Source: Malassezia japonica
Taxonomy: Eukaryota > Basidiomycota > Malasseziomycetes > Malasseziales > Malasseziaceae
NCBI RefSeq assembly: GCF_029542785.1
Contig: NC_083375.1
Span: 637,389 to 701,388 of the forward strand
Reading direction: 5' to 3'
Length of the DNA: 64,000 nucleotides
Each line of letters begins with the position of its first letter. Position 1 is the first letter of the stretch. The notes under the pieces are model-generated. The model saw nothing but the letters and a program-made list of their open reading frames with translations, did not search any database and was not told the DNA's origin. A program made the translations under genes and the position numbers. This document shows positions 30,238 to 40,972 of this stretch, piece by piece.

Positions 30238-31682
30238 TTAGCTTTCGTCTACGTATACAAACTCGGCACCGAGCGTCGACGTGGCGGCGAGCGTGGGGCG
30301 CAGCGCCAGCTGCGTCTGGAGGCCTACGCTCACCAGGCAGTGGTTCCAGTGGCCCTCCCAGAGCAGCGCAAGCAGGCCCGAGGCGCTCATGCGGAGCTTG
30401 AACAGGCCTTGCAGCGGGGGCTGCCGAGGGCCCAGCGGGAGCGCCGCAGGCTCTGCGGCCGCGACCGCGTGTGTGTCTGGCGCCTCGGTCGCGACGGCTG
30501 CGTGCGCCGCATCGGGCTTGGCGCGCTCGCCCTCGCTCCATGCCTCGACGCTCTCCCGCAAAGAGAGCGCGGCATCGGTGAGCGGTGCGGCCCACACGCC
30601 GAAGCGCTCGCGCAGCGAGCCCTGTGCCTCGTGCCGCTCTTCGGCCGGCGCCGAGCGCAGGCAGTACTCTGCGCCGAGCGTCAGGTCCGAGAGGTAGGAG
30701 TACACGTTCATATCGTAGCTGAATAAGATTTGCGACGTACCGGGCGCACAGCGCGAGATCCTCGTCGACCTGCGCCGCGTACGCGTAGCGCACATGGCCC
30801 ATCATGGGATTCAGCGTCGCGCTCGACACCGCGGGGAAGCTCAGCACACGCCCGCCGGCGCCATAGACCGGCCGCTGGGCGTACCGCAGTCCGAGCGAAA
30901 CTGGATCAGCCAAAGTACGTACGTCCTGCGCTCTTCTCCGCAGCGCTGAAAAAGGCCTCGGCGCCTGCGCTGAGTGTCCCGTCGCCGAGGGAAGCGGGGG
31001 GCGTGAGCGTGCGCAAGACGCGAAGGCCCCACAGCGCGTCGTCGATCGAGTAGCTATACTCGGCCGTGGTCTTGTCCGTCTGCATCTGCAGAGCCAGCTG
31101 CAGATTGGTGGTGCCGGGCGGCCCGACCTCGTCCTGCGTCGTGTCCGGCACGGGCCCCGGCGCAACGAGGCCGAGGCGCTTGGCGAGCGGCAGCAGCGGG
31201 TAGCGCGGCGCGCGCGAGAGCGCGGTCGCGAGTAGCTGCCAGTGCGGCGCGATGCGCATTGCCGCGACGCCTTCTGCGTAGGTCGACGGGACGTGGAAGC
31301 AGCCATAGAGGAGCATGTCGCGTGCGTCCCTGCTCGGTGCGGCGAGCGGCACGCCGTCAAACGCAAACGGGGTATCCGGGGTGAGAAACTGCGCGCCGTA
31401 CGTCATGCGGCGCGCCGAGCGCTGGACACACGCCGTGTCAAACGGCATGTGCGCCGCGACGTACGTGTAGCCCACGGCGCCGCTCAGCGGCACGGTCAGC
31501 AGCCGTGCGGAGGAGACCATCGTCGGCGTCTTGGTCGCGGCCGAGGAGAGCAGCACACCATTCGGAATCGCAAAGTCGACGAGGCCCGAGCAGGCGCTCA
31601 TCAGATGCGTGTACGACTGCTGCTCGTTCCATCCCGTTGCGCGGTAGTACTCGCGCAGGAGCACCGTTGCTGCATCGTACAT
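30238..31682 (-). CDS. MDM10: Mdm10, mitochondrial outer-membrane beta-barrel (ERMES/SAM)
   Basis: Exons 31682-30923, 30900-30741 and 30718-30238 (minus), both introns 22 nt, encode 466 aa. Family marks include the N-terminal YYRATGWNEQQSYTHLM and LVDFAIPNGVLLS, and, across the splice joins, SAGLSLGLRY and ALCARYDMNVYSYLSDLTLGAEY. The C-terminus alternates polar and hydrophobic residues as expected for beta-strands, ending in EFVYVDES. Role: tethers ER to mitochondria in ERMES and helps beta-barrel assembly in SAM. An Ala/Glu-rich insert (about residues 350-380) is unlike yeast. Only 36 bp separate its start codon from the FAR11 stop upstream. Confidence 0.9.
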
Positions 31683-31718
31683 TGTGGAGAAAAGGGGCGG
31701 ATTACGCTATTCTGTACA

Positions 31719-34700
31719 CTACGCGCCAAAGATGTGCTCCACCTCGTCGATGCCGCCCGGCTGCGGGGAAGGCAGCGGGGCCTCGGGGATAGCCAGAGGC
31801 GATTTCGGTGCGGCTTCCGGCGGCGCGGGCTCGTCGCTCTGCTCGGTAGTGAGCGCGTCTTCGACCAAATCTTCCATGTTCCAGTGCAGGATCGGGCGGA
31901 GCTGGGCGGGGCTCGAGTTGACGCGGCGGTCGATCGCGGCGGTGTCCGTGTGCGACCAGGAGACGTGGCGGCCGCCCTTGGGCGACGTCCCGCTCGCGTT
32001 CGGCGAGGATGCAAGGACCCGCATTTCTCGGGGACTCAGGTGCTCCCAGTCATTCCGGTTCTCGTCCTCGCGCTCGGCCGGCGTCGCGGGCGGCTCGTGC
32101 ACGGCGGGCGCCGAGGGCGTCGGGGACCGGCCCGGCACGACGTCCTGTGCCTCGTCGTCGGCCACGTGCTGTGCGAGCGCCTCGAGCGGGTCGGACGCCG
32201 CGTCAAACATCTCGCGCAGGACATCCTCGTAGACGTCCAGGTAGCCCTCGACCGCGTCGTCGGAAATGTAGCGTCCCGGCGTCCCCGCGGCGGTGGGGCG
32301 GTTGCCGAGCGGAAACGCCTCGCGCTCGAACGCGACGCTCGCGTCCATCGGATGCGCCGACTCACTGCGTGCGTCGCTCGCGGTCGACGCCGTGCGCCGC
32401 ATGCTTTGCTCCTCACCCGCGCCCGCGATCGCCGTGCGCGCCGCGTAGCGCGTCTGGTTGTAGAACTGGATGAGGGTGCGCAGTGTCTGCTCTTCCGGCA
32501 GCGACGCCTCGACCTCAGCGTCGATATCGCCGCCGCCCAGCCAGTCGTCGCGCAGCGTGGGCTTGCAGAGGAGGTAAATCAGGGTGATGATACGCATGTT
32601 GGACTGGCGCCACTTGCGGCCGCAGAACGGCACCTGGCTCTTGATGAGCTTCAGCACGTACTGCTGCAGGCCCGTGTGCTGCACACGCAGTGTCCGCTTG
32701 AGGATCGCGGCGCTTTTGTACTGCACCAGCAACAGGATGCGGTGCGCTTTGTGCTTGCAGATCTTGTGCAGAATCTGCGTGAGGTTCGCCGTGGTGGAAA
32801 AGTTGCGCCACGAGTACGCCGAGCTGCTCGGCGGCGCGCGCGACTCGGGGTCGGGCGGCGTCGCGTGCGACAGACGCGGGGGATCGTCGGGAAACTGGTC
32901 CCAGACGTCGCCGATGCGCAGCTTGGCCGTCTCGAGGATCGCCTGTGGCGACGCGGGCGACGCATTGCGGCTGCTCACCAGCCGGCAGTACGACAAGAGG
33001 CCAAACGGCTGGACCTCGCAGCGCCAGCGCACAAACTGGTTCACCTCTTGCAGGCCAAAGATCTTGAGGATGAGGAGGAGGATGTTGGAGTCGAGCATGA
33101 CCTGCGCGAGGTACTCCATCTTTAGTACATGGCTCGCCTTGAACCAGCGCAGCGACAGGAGCAAGAGTGCGCTGATGCCCTTGTTTAGGATCTCGCGGTG
33201 GCGCACAATGTCCAAGTCCTCGAGCGTGGGATCCGGCGCTTTTTCGGACGGGATCCCTTCGCCGACCGCACGCGAATAGGCGCTGTTTGTCCCGCCCGAC
33301 GTGGTCGTCGCGAGCATGAGCTTCAGCAGGACGATCACCGCGCTCTGCATCTCGGGCAGCACCGCGCTGTAGATCTCGTCGACGCGGCGCAGGCGCTCGT
33401 CGTCCGCCTCGCTCGACGCGCCGTCCATCGGGGTGGGCGGCAGCTGCATCGCCGCGAGCGACTGCTGCAGTGCCTGGACCGCCGCGTCGGACTCGCGGTG
33501 GATGAGCGACGGCGCCTCTTTTGCGCCGCCCTGCATCTCGGCAAAGAGCTGCTCGCGGACGCAGCACGTCTGCCACACGCCCGTGTCAATGTACAGGTGC
33601 CCGCCGTAGAGCTGCAGCGCCTCTTGGATGCTCGCCGGCGCCGCGTCGCGCGCGGCGATCCCGGGCGTGTACGGGAGGACAAACGGGCGGTTCTGGTCCG
33701 TCTGGAACTTTTGCTTGCCCTGCTTCAAAGCGGGCGGCCCCGCGTTTGCGCGGTTTTCCTGGCGGGGCGCCTCGCTGCCGGCCGGGTCGTCGGCGTGCGT
33801 GTGCCGCCCTGGGAGCGGCCGCGTGGCCATGGCGAGCTCGTCGGCAGCGTTTAGGTTTTCCATCGCGCGCGATGTGAGGAGCGTCGGGTACTTTGCCGCG
33901 AGCTCTGCGCGGAATTGGCGCACGTCCTCGGGCGTGGTCGGCGAGCGCAGCGCATCCTTGGTGCGTGCGCCGAGTCCCTCGCGGTACCGCATGCGCGTCT
34001 TGGCGCTGCCGATCTCCTTGGTCCCGCCGAGGGCCGCGAGGAGCGATTTCCAGAGGAGCAGTACGAGCTTCTTGACCGGAAACCCCTTGATGCTCTTTTC
34101 CCGGAGATTCGCCACGAGAGAAAAGAGAAACACGGGAAGCGGCGGCTCGAGCGCCATGAGCGACTCGCCGAGCACCTCGTCGCCACGCAGCATCTCGAGG
34201 ATCGCATAGAGCTGCGCAAAGTGCACCGTCACCTCGACGTTGATCTCCTCGAGGTACTCTGCCTTGGCATCCGGCGTGAGCAGCGGCTCCTGCCCGTCCG
34301 GCGCAAGATAGTCGGGCAGCGCACTGAACCAGTCGTGCTTCCAGCACGCGCGCTTGCACGCCGCAAAGATATCGTCCACGCCGCCGAGCTCGAGCAGCAT
34401 TTCGGCGTTTGTGCGCACCCAGCGCATCTGGTCCGCGTCGCTCTCGGCCTCGTCAAACGAGCCCTGCAGATGGTATAGCAGCGCACGCGACGCACGCAGG
34501 CGCTGTGCCGGATCGTGCAGGTCGAGCGCGGCGAGCAGGCGCTGCAGCACCTGGCGGCGCGCGCCGGGCGCGAGGCCGGCCCACGTCCCTTGTGGCGCCT
34601 CGAAGCCCCAGTGGTCCGCACACCACTCCTGCCAGCTTGCACGGTTCTCGGCAAAGATGGGGGCCTCGACGTACGAGTAGAACTCTTCCAGCTCGTTCTC

Positions 34701-34871
34701 GTGGCAGTCGGCGTCGTCGCCGAGCGCAAAGTGCACCTCGCTCGCAGCAAGGAACGCACGCACCGCATCGCCCTGGTCCTGGGGTGGGCTCGAGGCGGAC
34801 GCGGCCGCACTGCGCGGCCGCGTCGCGCCCGCTGCCCCGCTCTCGTCCACCGCCCCTTGGTGGACCTCCAT
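31719..34871 (-). CDS. FAR11: Far11/STRIP1-like STRIPAK component
   Basis: Single exon of 1050 aa. An N1221-type region covers roughly residues 60-370 (LEEFYSYVEAPIFAENRASWQEWC...LLYHLQGSFDEAESD). The conserved C-terminal domain includes RHREILNKGISALLLLSLRWFKASHVLKMEYLAQ and WRQSNMRIITLIYLLCKPTLRDDWL. The tail is Ser/Pro/acidic. Family role: scaffold of the STRIPAK phosphatase-kinase complex in TORC2 signalling, septation or pheromone arrest. It is divergent from WBP1 with only 57 bp between start codons, and that gap contains an E-box. Confidence 0.88.
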   Translation of the reverse strand: MEVHQGAVDESGAAGATRPRSAAASASSPPQDQGDAVRAFLAASEVHFALGDDADCHENELEEFYSYVEAPIFAENRASWQEWCADHWGFEAPQGTWAGLAPGARRQVLQRLLAALDLHDPAQRLRASRALLYHLQGSFDEAESDADQMRWVRTNAEMLLELGGVDDIFAACKRACWKHDWFSALPDYLAPDGQEPLLTPDAKAEYLEEINVEVTVHFAQLYAILEMLRGDEVLGESLMALEPPLPVFLFSLVANLREKSIKGFPVKKLVLLLWKSLLAALGGTKEIGSAKTRMRYREGLGARTKDALRSPTTPEDVRQFRAELAAKYPTLLTSRAMENLNAADELAMATRPLPGRHTHADDPAGSEAPRQENRANAGPPALKQGKQKFQTDQNRPFVLPYTPGIAARDAAPASIQEALQLYGGHLYIDTGVWQTCCVREQLFAEMQGGAKEAPSLIHRESDAAVQALQQSLAAMQLPPTPMDGASSEADDERLRRVDEIYSAVLPEMQSAVIVLLKLMLATTTSGGTNSAYSRAVGEGIPSEKAPDPTLEDLDIVRHREILNKGISALLLLSLRWFKASHVLKMEYLAQVMLDSNILLLILKIFGLQEVNQFVRWRCEVQPFGLLSYCRLVSSRNASPASPQAILETAKLRIGDVWDQFPDDPPRLSHATPPDPESRAPPSSSAYSWRNFSTTANLTQILHKICKHKAHRILLLVQYKSAAILKRTLRVQHTGLQQYVLKLIKSQVPFCGRKWRQSNMRIITLIYLLCKPTLRDDWLGGGDIDAEVEASLPEEQTLRTLIQFYNQTRYAARTAIAGAGEEQSMRRTASTASDARSESAHPMDASVAFEREAFPLGNRPTAAGTPGRYISDDAVEGYLDVYEDVLREMFDAASDPLEALAQHVADDEAQDVVPGRSPTPSAPAVHEPPATPAEREDENRNDWEHLSPREMRVLASSPNASGTSPKGGRHVSWSHTDTAAIDRRVNSSPAQLRPILHWNMEDLVEDALTTEQSDEPAPPEAAPKSPLAIPEAPLPSPQPGGIDEVEHIFGA

Positions 34872-34890
34872 GTGGAGTGTGGTGCCACGT

Positions 34891-34896
34891 CACGTG
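34891..34896 (+). promoter_or_regulatory. E-box CACGTG between FAR11 and WBP1
   Basis: GTCACGTGG sits within the 57-bp divergent gap, inside the near-palindrome CCACGTCACGTGG. With so little space this may be a main shared promoter element; binding is inferred from consensus only. Confidence 0.45.
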
Positions 34897-34928
34897 GACT
34901 CGGTCCGTCGCGGCTCGCTCGGACCGCC

Positions 34929-36371
34929 ATGTGGCAGCGTTGGCTGGGAGTGGTGTGTGCGTTGGCACTGTGTGTGCAGGCGGCGCTGGCTGTGAGCGCG
35001 TACGGAAACCGCGTGCTTCTGGTGCTGGATGACGAAAAAGAAAACTACTCGAGCTTTATCGAGACCCTCGACCAGAGCGGCTACCAGGTGACCCTGGCCA
35101 AGTCGGGCGATGCGAAGCGCGACGACGTCCTGTTCTCGTTCGGCGAGCGCCAGTACGACCACCTTGCACTGCTCGTGCCGGAGCTCAAAGGGCTGAAGGA
35201 TGCGCTCGCGCCGCAGCAGCTCGTGCGCTTCGCCGAAGACGGCGGAAACCTGCTCGTCGGCCTCTCGCCGCGGGTGAGCGAGGCATGGCGCGACTTTGCG
35301 CGCGAGTTCCGCCTCGAGGTGAGCGAGCGCGACACGAAGCTCGTCGACCACTTTGGGTACGACGCGGAGCGCGATCTCGGCGACCATGCGGCCGTCCTCG
35401 TCGGCGGACGCCGCGCGCACTTTGCGGCGGGCGGCGCGGCGAACGAGCGTGTCTTTTCGCAGGCGACGCGCGAGGCACTCGAGCGCGAGCCGCTCATGTA
35501 CCGCGGCATTGCGCACTGGATCGGCCCGAATCCGCTCGCCTTTTCGATCCTCGCGCCCCCTGCGACTTCCTACCAGTCGGAGGTGCCCAAGATCGTCGGC
35601 GGCGAGGCAAAAGGCATCAAGAAGCTCGAGGCGCACCACGACGCCGCCGAGCTCCTCACCGGCTTTGACGCGGCCTCGCCGGACGCCACCGCGTCGCTCG
35701 TGTCGGCCGTGCAGCTGCGCCCGAACTCGGCGCGTGTCACGTTTGTGGGCAGCGTCGAGCTCTTTGGAAATGCGCTCTACGGCGACGACGTGCGGCCTCT
35801 GCAGCGCGCGGTCGTCGACGACATTGTCCAGTGGACGTTCCAGGAGCGCGGCGTCCTCCGCGTCGTGCGCTCCGGCCACGAGCGCGTGCGCAAGAGCGAG
35901 GAAGACGTCCGCCCGGACTACGAAGAAGAGCTCGGCGTCGCGGCCAAGATGTACCGCGTCAAGGACGAGGTGTTCTTCGTGCTCGAGCTGCAGCAGTTTG
36001 AGCACGAGTGGCAGCCGGCGCCGACGGACCTCGACATCCAGCTGGCGGTGACGATGCTGGACCCGTACATCACGCTGCCTCTCGAGGGGCACGTCGACGG
36101 CGAGCACACGCGCTACCAAGGCTCGTTCCGCCTCCCAGACCGCCACGGCGTCTTTACGCTGCGCGTCAACTGGAAGCGCCACGGATGGTCGTACGTGCTG
36201 ACGGAGGACGTCGTTCCCGTGCGTCCGTTCAACCACGACGAGTACCCCCGCTACCTCTCGAGCTCGTGGCCGTACATTTCGGGCGCGCTCTCGACGATGC
36301 TGGGCTTTGCCGTGTTTGTCGCGCTCTGGCTCTTGCTGCCGGTCGACAAGGCGCCGGGCAAGACGGAATAG
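34929..36371 (+). CDS. WBP1: Oligosaccharyltransferase subunit Wbp1/OST48
   Basis: Single exon of 480 aa from the ATG at 34929. A signal peptide (WLGVVCALALCVQAALAVSA) is followed by the conserved start of the luminal domain NRVLLVLDDEKENYSSFIETL. Further family blocks are LVGLSPRVSE, GNALYGDD and PFNHDEYPRYLSSSWPY. A single C-terminal TM (ALSTMLGFAVFVALWLLLPV) precedes a short cytosolic tail. Role: non-catalytic core subunit of the ER oligosaccharyltransferase for N-glycosylation. The stop is 4 bp from that of convergent DPH6. Confidence 0.93.
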   Translation: MWQRWLGVVCALALCVQAALAVSAYGNRVLLVLDDEKENYSSFIETLDQSGYQVTLAKSGDAKRDDVLFSFGERQYDHLALLVPELKGLKDALAPQQLVRFAEDGGNLLVGLSPRVSEAWRDFAREFRLEVSERDTKLVDHFGYDAERDLGDHAAVLVGGRRAHFAAGGAANERVFSQATREALEREPLMYRGIAHWIGPNPLAFSILAPPATSYQSEVPKIVGGEAKGIKKLEAHHDAAELLTGFDAASPDATASLVSAVQLRPNSARVTFVGSVELFGNALYGDDVRPLQRAVVDDIVQWTFQERGVLRVVRSGHERVRKSEEDVRPDYEEELGVAAKMYRVKDEVFFVLELQQFEHEWQPAPTDLDIQLAVTMLDPYITLPLEGHVDGEHTRYQGSFRLPDRHGVFTLRVNWKRHGWSYVLTEDVVPVRPFNHDEYPRYLSSSWPYISGALSTMLGFAVFVALWLLLPVDKAPGKTE

Positions 36372-36375
36372 ACTA

Positions 36376-38567
36376 TTAGCATACAAACGCGATCGCGGCT
36401 CCATCGGTCGTCAGGGCGCCGCCACTCGGCGCCCAGCCATAGGCAGGGACGTGCGTCGTGGCGCGGCCCAGGGGGGCGAGGAGCGCGTCGGCGGCCGTGG
36501 GGGAGGCGTCGGCGGCGTGCACGAGGCGGACGTGCAGCGCTTGCGCGAGGTACGACGCAAAGAGGGGGGAATGCGCATCGGGCGCGTCGGGCGCGTCGGT
36601 CGCGCGCAGCGTCGCGACGCCGCACGCGGTGCCGAGCACAGCGACGTACGCAAGGCGGTACACACACTCGACATGCTCGTGCACAAACGAGCCGTCCACA
36701 TAGGTCGGCACATTGTACGCGTCCTCCTCGTCGTCGGCAGGACCAAAGCGCGAACGCCCGGTGCTCGCGGTGAGCTGCCACTCGACCGCAGCGTGCTTCG
36801 GCAGGGCATCCGGCGCAAGCTGCACAATGAGCAGAGGGACCTGCAGGGGGCTGCGGCACTCGCCGAGCCACGCCGTGTCGTCGCTCTGCTGGTGCGCATG
36901 CGCGCTGTCGTCGTCCGCCTCGGCGTGCCACACCGCGCCGACCGCGCGGCTGAGCGAGTGGGCATGGCGCGTAGCGATCCAGCACACGCCCCCTTCTACG
37001 TACCCCTCTGTCGGCGCATAGCTCCATTCGCGCACGGCAAGCACGATGCGGCGCACATGCTGCAGCGCCAGTGCAACCTGCATCGCAGGCTCGGGCACAA
37101 CGTCGAGCGTCGTGGGCTCCATGCCAATCTGCCCGGCAATCCACACGCGGTGGTCGGAATTCACCGCTTGCGAGTAGGGGCCAATGTTGGCCGGTGCCCA
37201 GTAGCTCCGGCTCTGCACATGGAGCGTGCGCCGCCCGGGGGGCTGGGTATCACGGTGCGCGACGGCGTCCAGCACCACACGCACGCCGCCGTCGCCGAGC
37301 GGCAGCGCGACGCACGCGCGCGAGGGGGGGGCGGCGCCAAACTGGGCGCAGTAGATCGCATTGAGCGTGGGAAAGAGCGCCTGCGAGGCCAGGTACACGT
37401 TCATGTGGCAGATATCCGTCATGGCGTAGCCGTGCGCCGCGAGTGTCGTGCGGAGCCTTTCTAGGGCGCTGCGCACCTCGTCCTCAAACGACGGGCCGGT
37501 GCCGCTCACGTCGCCGACCGCGATCCATGCGCCGCGCTCGCACGACTGCACCGTGGGACGGCACGGCAGCGCGGCGGGGAACGTCGAAAAGGGGCCTTGG
37601 TCTCCGCCATGGGCCACCTCGTAGGCCTGCACGCCGAGCGGGTCAAGAAGGGGTGGCGCACGCATGCTCGCATGCACGGCCTCCTGCCCGAATGACCCCG
37701 GCTCCTTGTCGCAGAGCACCGCCTCGGGGACACGCAGATAGCTCACGCTCGCAAACGCCGCGTCCGAGTGGATCACCGTCTCGGTGTTGCGCCTGCGTCA
37801 GTACAAGGTACATACAGCTCCACTCGCTTCACAAACAGCGGCGAGTCGAGCGAGAGGGTTTCGTACTCGCCGCCCTCGCCGCAGACGTGTGCGCCGTACA
37901 AGGCGTGCTACATGAGATGCGCAACGTACCAGATTCTCGAGCTTCGGCTGTAGCTGCTGCAGCGTCTTGCCCAGGTCGCGTTCCGTCAGGCCGATGCCCG
38001 CGACCTTGAGAATCACCGCGCAGAGGCCCGACGTATTCATTTCGTGCAAAAGATGCGACTGATTCCGCTGCCAGAGGAAGGCGAGCGGCTGCATGAGCAG
38101 CTCGGGGCGCAGCGCACTAGGTCAGCACAGCGACATACACATGCTCGACGCGCACGCGCTGGTAGTTGGACAGGATCGCGCCGACGCTCACGCCTTCTAC
38201 ATCGGGGTGGTGCGCTTTGACGGTGCACAAGAGGCGGTACAGATCCTCGGTCTCGTCGCCCGCGCTCTTTTCTGTTGCTTGCGGGTCGCGCGCTCCGTAC
38301 ACGGCGCCTTGGTTCAGCGGCTCGCCGGTGATTTCCGCACGGTACAGGGGCAGGCCCATCGCGGCGGCCACCGCGTGCACCGCATCGTGCCCGACCGTCT
38401 GGTACATGTACGAATCAATCTCATCTGCGTTAGCGTCAAGGCGACGCACCCTTGCCGCTGGGTGGCGCAAGCGTCGCCAGTGCCACGATCTCGTGGCCCT
38501 GCAGGACGCAGTGGCACAGATTAAAGCAGCTGTCCTTGCCGCCCGACAGCAGCCCCACGACCTTCAT
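36376..38567 (-). CDS. DPH6: Dph6 diphthine-ammonia ligase with RidA-like tail
   Basis: Exons 38567-38450, 38424-38139, 38116-37930, 37907-37816 and 37792-36376 (minus), with introns of 25, 22, 22 and 23 nt, encode 699 aa. The N-terminal ATP-pyrophosphatase domain has SGGKDS at residues 8-13. The joins restore APPSGKDEIDSYMYQTVGH, VEHVALRPELLMQPLAFLWQRN and the family-specific GAHVCGEGGEYETLSLDSPLF. The C-terminal half has two YjgF/RidA-like domains (WIAVGDVSGTG...; WIAGQIGME...), as in fungal Dph6. Role: last step of diphthamide synthesis on elongation factor 2. The four small introns in the first third are all frame-disrupting if retained except in combination. Confidence 0.93.
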
Positions 38568-38604
38568 CGTGGCCTGTGCTTTGCTTAGTCAGTGAAAAAA
38601 GACG

Positions 38605-40971
38605 ATGGACGTCGTGCGAAGCGCGGCCGGGCGCGTGGCGCGTGCGGCGCTGCCAGGCGCACGCCCAGCACTGCTTGCCGGCGTGCGGTGGCGCAGCACC
38701 ATGCCGCGGCGTGGCGATACCAGGCGCGGCGACCGGCGGCGGAATCCCCAGGTCCAGCTGGCTGTACCCCCCAAGCCGATCTCCGTCGCGTCGCTCCGGC
38801 GGCTTGTCGACCAAGGCGTCGAGGACTTTGCGTCGGATACAGATACCATCAAGCTGCTCGCGGGCCTCGGGATCGTCCCTTCTGCCTTGCACGCAGTACT
38901 CGCGTCGCAGTCCAAAGAGGTCATGCGGCGAGCCGACGTCGACCTCGGCACGCTTCCTCACGAGCCCTTCGCCCAAATCCACGCAGCCGTGCGGTGCTGG
39001 GCGGCGCAGCACGGCCGCACGGCCACCGCGTCGCGCCTCTTTGCACCGTGGGCCGCGATTGCAGCCGAGTTTGACGCGGCAGGGCACGAGGCCGTGCGCC
39101 GCGCATGTACGCACGCCTTCCTCCAGTGGCTCACGCACCGCCTGCGGTATGTGCTCGAGAAGAATACGGGGCTGCGTGCAGACGCTGCGATTGCGATCCG
39201 GGCGTCGCTGCGCCAGCTTGCGCTCCTGCACGAGGTAACGGATTTGCGTGTGCCGGAAAACGCCTATGCACCGGCACGCACGCTCACGCGCCAGATCCAT
39301 ATGCATGTGGGCCCTACCAACTCTGGCAAGACGCACGGCGCACTCGTCGCACTGTCGCGTGCGCGTACAGGCCTGTACTGTGGTCCGCTGCGTCTCCTTG
39401 CGCACGAGGTGTGGGAGCGCCTGAACGAAGGCACCATCTCGCCGCAGATCCCCCCGCGCGCCTGCAACCTACGTACCGGCGAAGAGCAGCGCATCGTCGA
39501 CCCCCTTGCCGGGCTGGTCTCGTGCACGGTCGAGATGGCGGATCCCAACAGCCCCTACGACGTTGCGGTCATTGACGAGATCCAAATGATCGGCGATATG
39601 CAGCGGGGGCCGGCATGGACGCAGGCCGTGCTTGGCCTCGCTGCCAAGGAGCTGCACCTGTGCGGCGAGGTAAGCGCCGTCCCGCTCGTGCGCCGCCTTG
39701 CCGCGCTGTGTGGCGATGTGCTGCATGTGCACGAATACCAGCGCCTCACGCCGCTGGCGGTGGCGCCCGAGAGTCTGCGGAACGACCTGAGCAAGATCCA
39801 GAAAGGCGACTGTGTCGTCGCCTTTAGCCGCAGCGCCATCTTTCAGCTAAAGAAGCAGATCGAGACACACACGCAGCTGCAGTGTGCGGTGGCGTACGGC
39901 AGCCTACCCCCCGAGACCAAGAGCGAGCAGGCGAAGCTGTTCAATGCAGGCAAGCTCGATGTGATGGTCGCGAGCGACGCCATCGGCATGGGTCTCAACC
40001 TCAAGATCAAGCGCGTGATCTTTGACACGCTGACCAAGTGGAACGGCAGCGAGAATGTCGCCCTGTCCGTCTCGCAAATCAAGCAGATTGCGGGCCGCGC
40101 GGGGCGGTACGGCACGGCAGAGCACGGAAGCAACCCCGGCGGCCAGGCCCTCACGCGGCACGAGCAGGACATGCCGCTGCTTCACGCGGCGCTTGCCGCG
40201 CCGACGCAGCCGCTGCCTCGCGCCGCGCTGCAGCCTGCGAGCGGCTTGCTCGAGTCGCTCGCGCTGCTCCTGCCCTTTGCCGAGGAAAAGGCGAGTGCAA
40301 GCTCGGCGCCCGCATCGCACGGTAAGGCGCGCTCGCTGGCCGCGCTATACCAGGACATGTCGCTATTGGCGCACGTCGAGCCGCGCTCGTTTGTCCTCGC
40401 CAACTTTGCATCGCAGCAGGCCATTGCGCCGATCCTCGAGGCACGCAGCCGCAACAGTCTCACGCACGTCGAGAAGGAAAAGTGGGCGCACTCCCCGGTG
40501 AATCTGCGCGACGAGCGCGCTGTGGCGTGGCTCGGCAATGCGGTCGAGCTGTACGCGCGCGGCGAGCTGATTCCCTTTGAAAAGTGCGCCGAGCACCTCG
40601 GCACGCTCGAGGCCGAAGCCGCGGTGCTCGACGTGATGCAGCGTGCCAAGGCGCGGCGGAGCGAGTCGGGCGACGCGCACGCCCCCCTCGAGCTCTTTAC
40701 GTCGCCGGCCGACGCCGAGATCCACACGATCGACACGCTGATGCTCCTCGAGTCGCACCATCGCTCGCTCTCGCTCTACCTCTGGCTGTCGTACCGCTTC
40801 CCTTTGGCGTTTTGCTTCCAGGACGCGGTCGAGCAGCGCAAGGCGCGCACCGAGGACGCGATCGAGTTCTGCCTGAGTGCTATTCGCATCCAGCGTGCGC
40901 GCCGCCTCACCAAGCTCGGCCGCGAGCACGAAGTCCGTCCGGAGCATCGCCACGTTGTGTATGGTACATAG
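38605..40971 (+). CDS. SUV3: Suv3 mitochondrial RNA helicase
   Basis: Single exon of 788 aa. The N-terminus is an Arg/Ala-rich presequence (MDVVRSAAGRVARAALPGARP), expected for import. Walker A is GPTNSGKTHG (about residue 236); motif II is DEIQMIGD (about 324), the DEIQ variant of Suv3. Motif VI is QIAGRAGRYG. The C-terminal domain includes HSPVNLRDERAVAWL. Role: ATP-dependent 3'-5' helicase of the mitochondrial degradosome (mtEXO) in RNA turnover and intron processing. The start codon is 37 bp from that of divergent DPH6. The stop is 1 bp from the convergent TAF8 stop. Confidence 0.95.
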   Translation: MDVVRSAAGRVARAALPGARPALLAGVRWRSTMPRRGDTRRGDRRRNPQVQLAVPPKPISVASLRRLVDQGVEDFASDTDTIKLLAGLGIVPSALHAVLASQSKEVMRRADVDLGTLPHEPFAQIHAAVRCWAAQHGRTATASRLFAPWAAIAAEFDAAGHEAVRRACTHAFLQWLTHRLRYVLEKNTGLRADAAIAIRASLRQLALLHEVTDLRVPENAYAPARTLTRQIHMHVGPTNSGKTHGALVALSRARTGLYCGPLRLLAHEVWERLNEGTISPQIPPRACNLRTGEEQRIVDPLAGLVSCTVEMADPNSPYDVAVIDEIQMIGDMQRGPAWTQAVLGLAAKELHLCGEVSAVPLVRRLAALCGDVLHVHEYQRLTPLAVAPESLRNDLSKIQKGDCVVAFSRSAIFQLKKQIETHTQLQCAVAYGSLPPETKSEQAKLFNAGKLDVMVASDAIGMGLNLKIKRVIFDTLTKWNGSENVALSVSQIKQIAGRAGRYGTAEHGSNPGGQALTRHEQDMPLLHAALAAPTQPLPRAALQPASGLLESLALLLPFAEEKASASSAPASHGKARSLAALYQDMSLLAHVEPRSFVLANFASQQAIAPILEARSRNSLTHVEKEKWAHSPVNLRDERAVAWLGNAVELYARGELIPFEKCAEHLGTLEAEAAVLDVMQRAKARRSESGDAHAPLELFTSPADAEIHTIDTLMLLESHHRSLSLYLWLSYRFPLAFCFQDAVEQRKARTEDAIEFCLSAIRIQRARRLTKLGREHEVRPEHRHVVYGT

Positions 40972-40972
40972 T

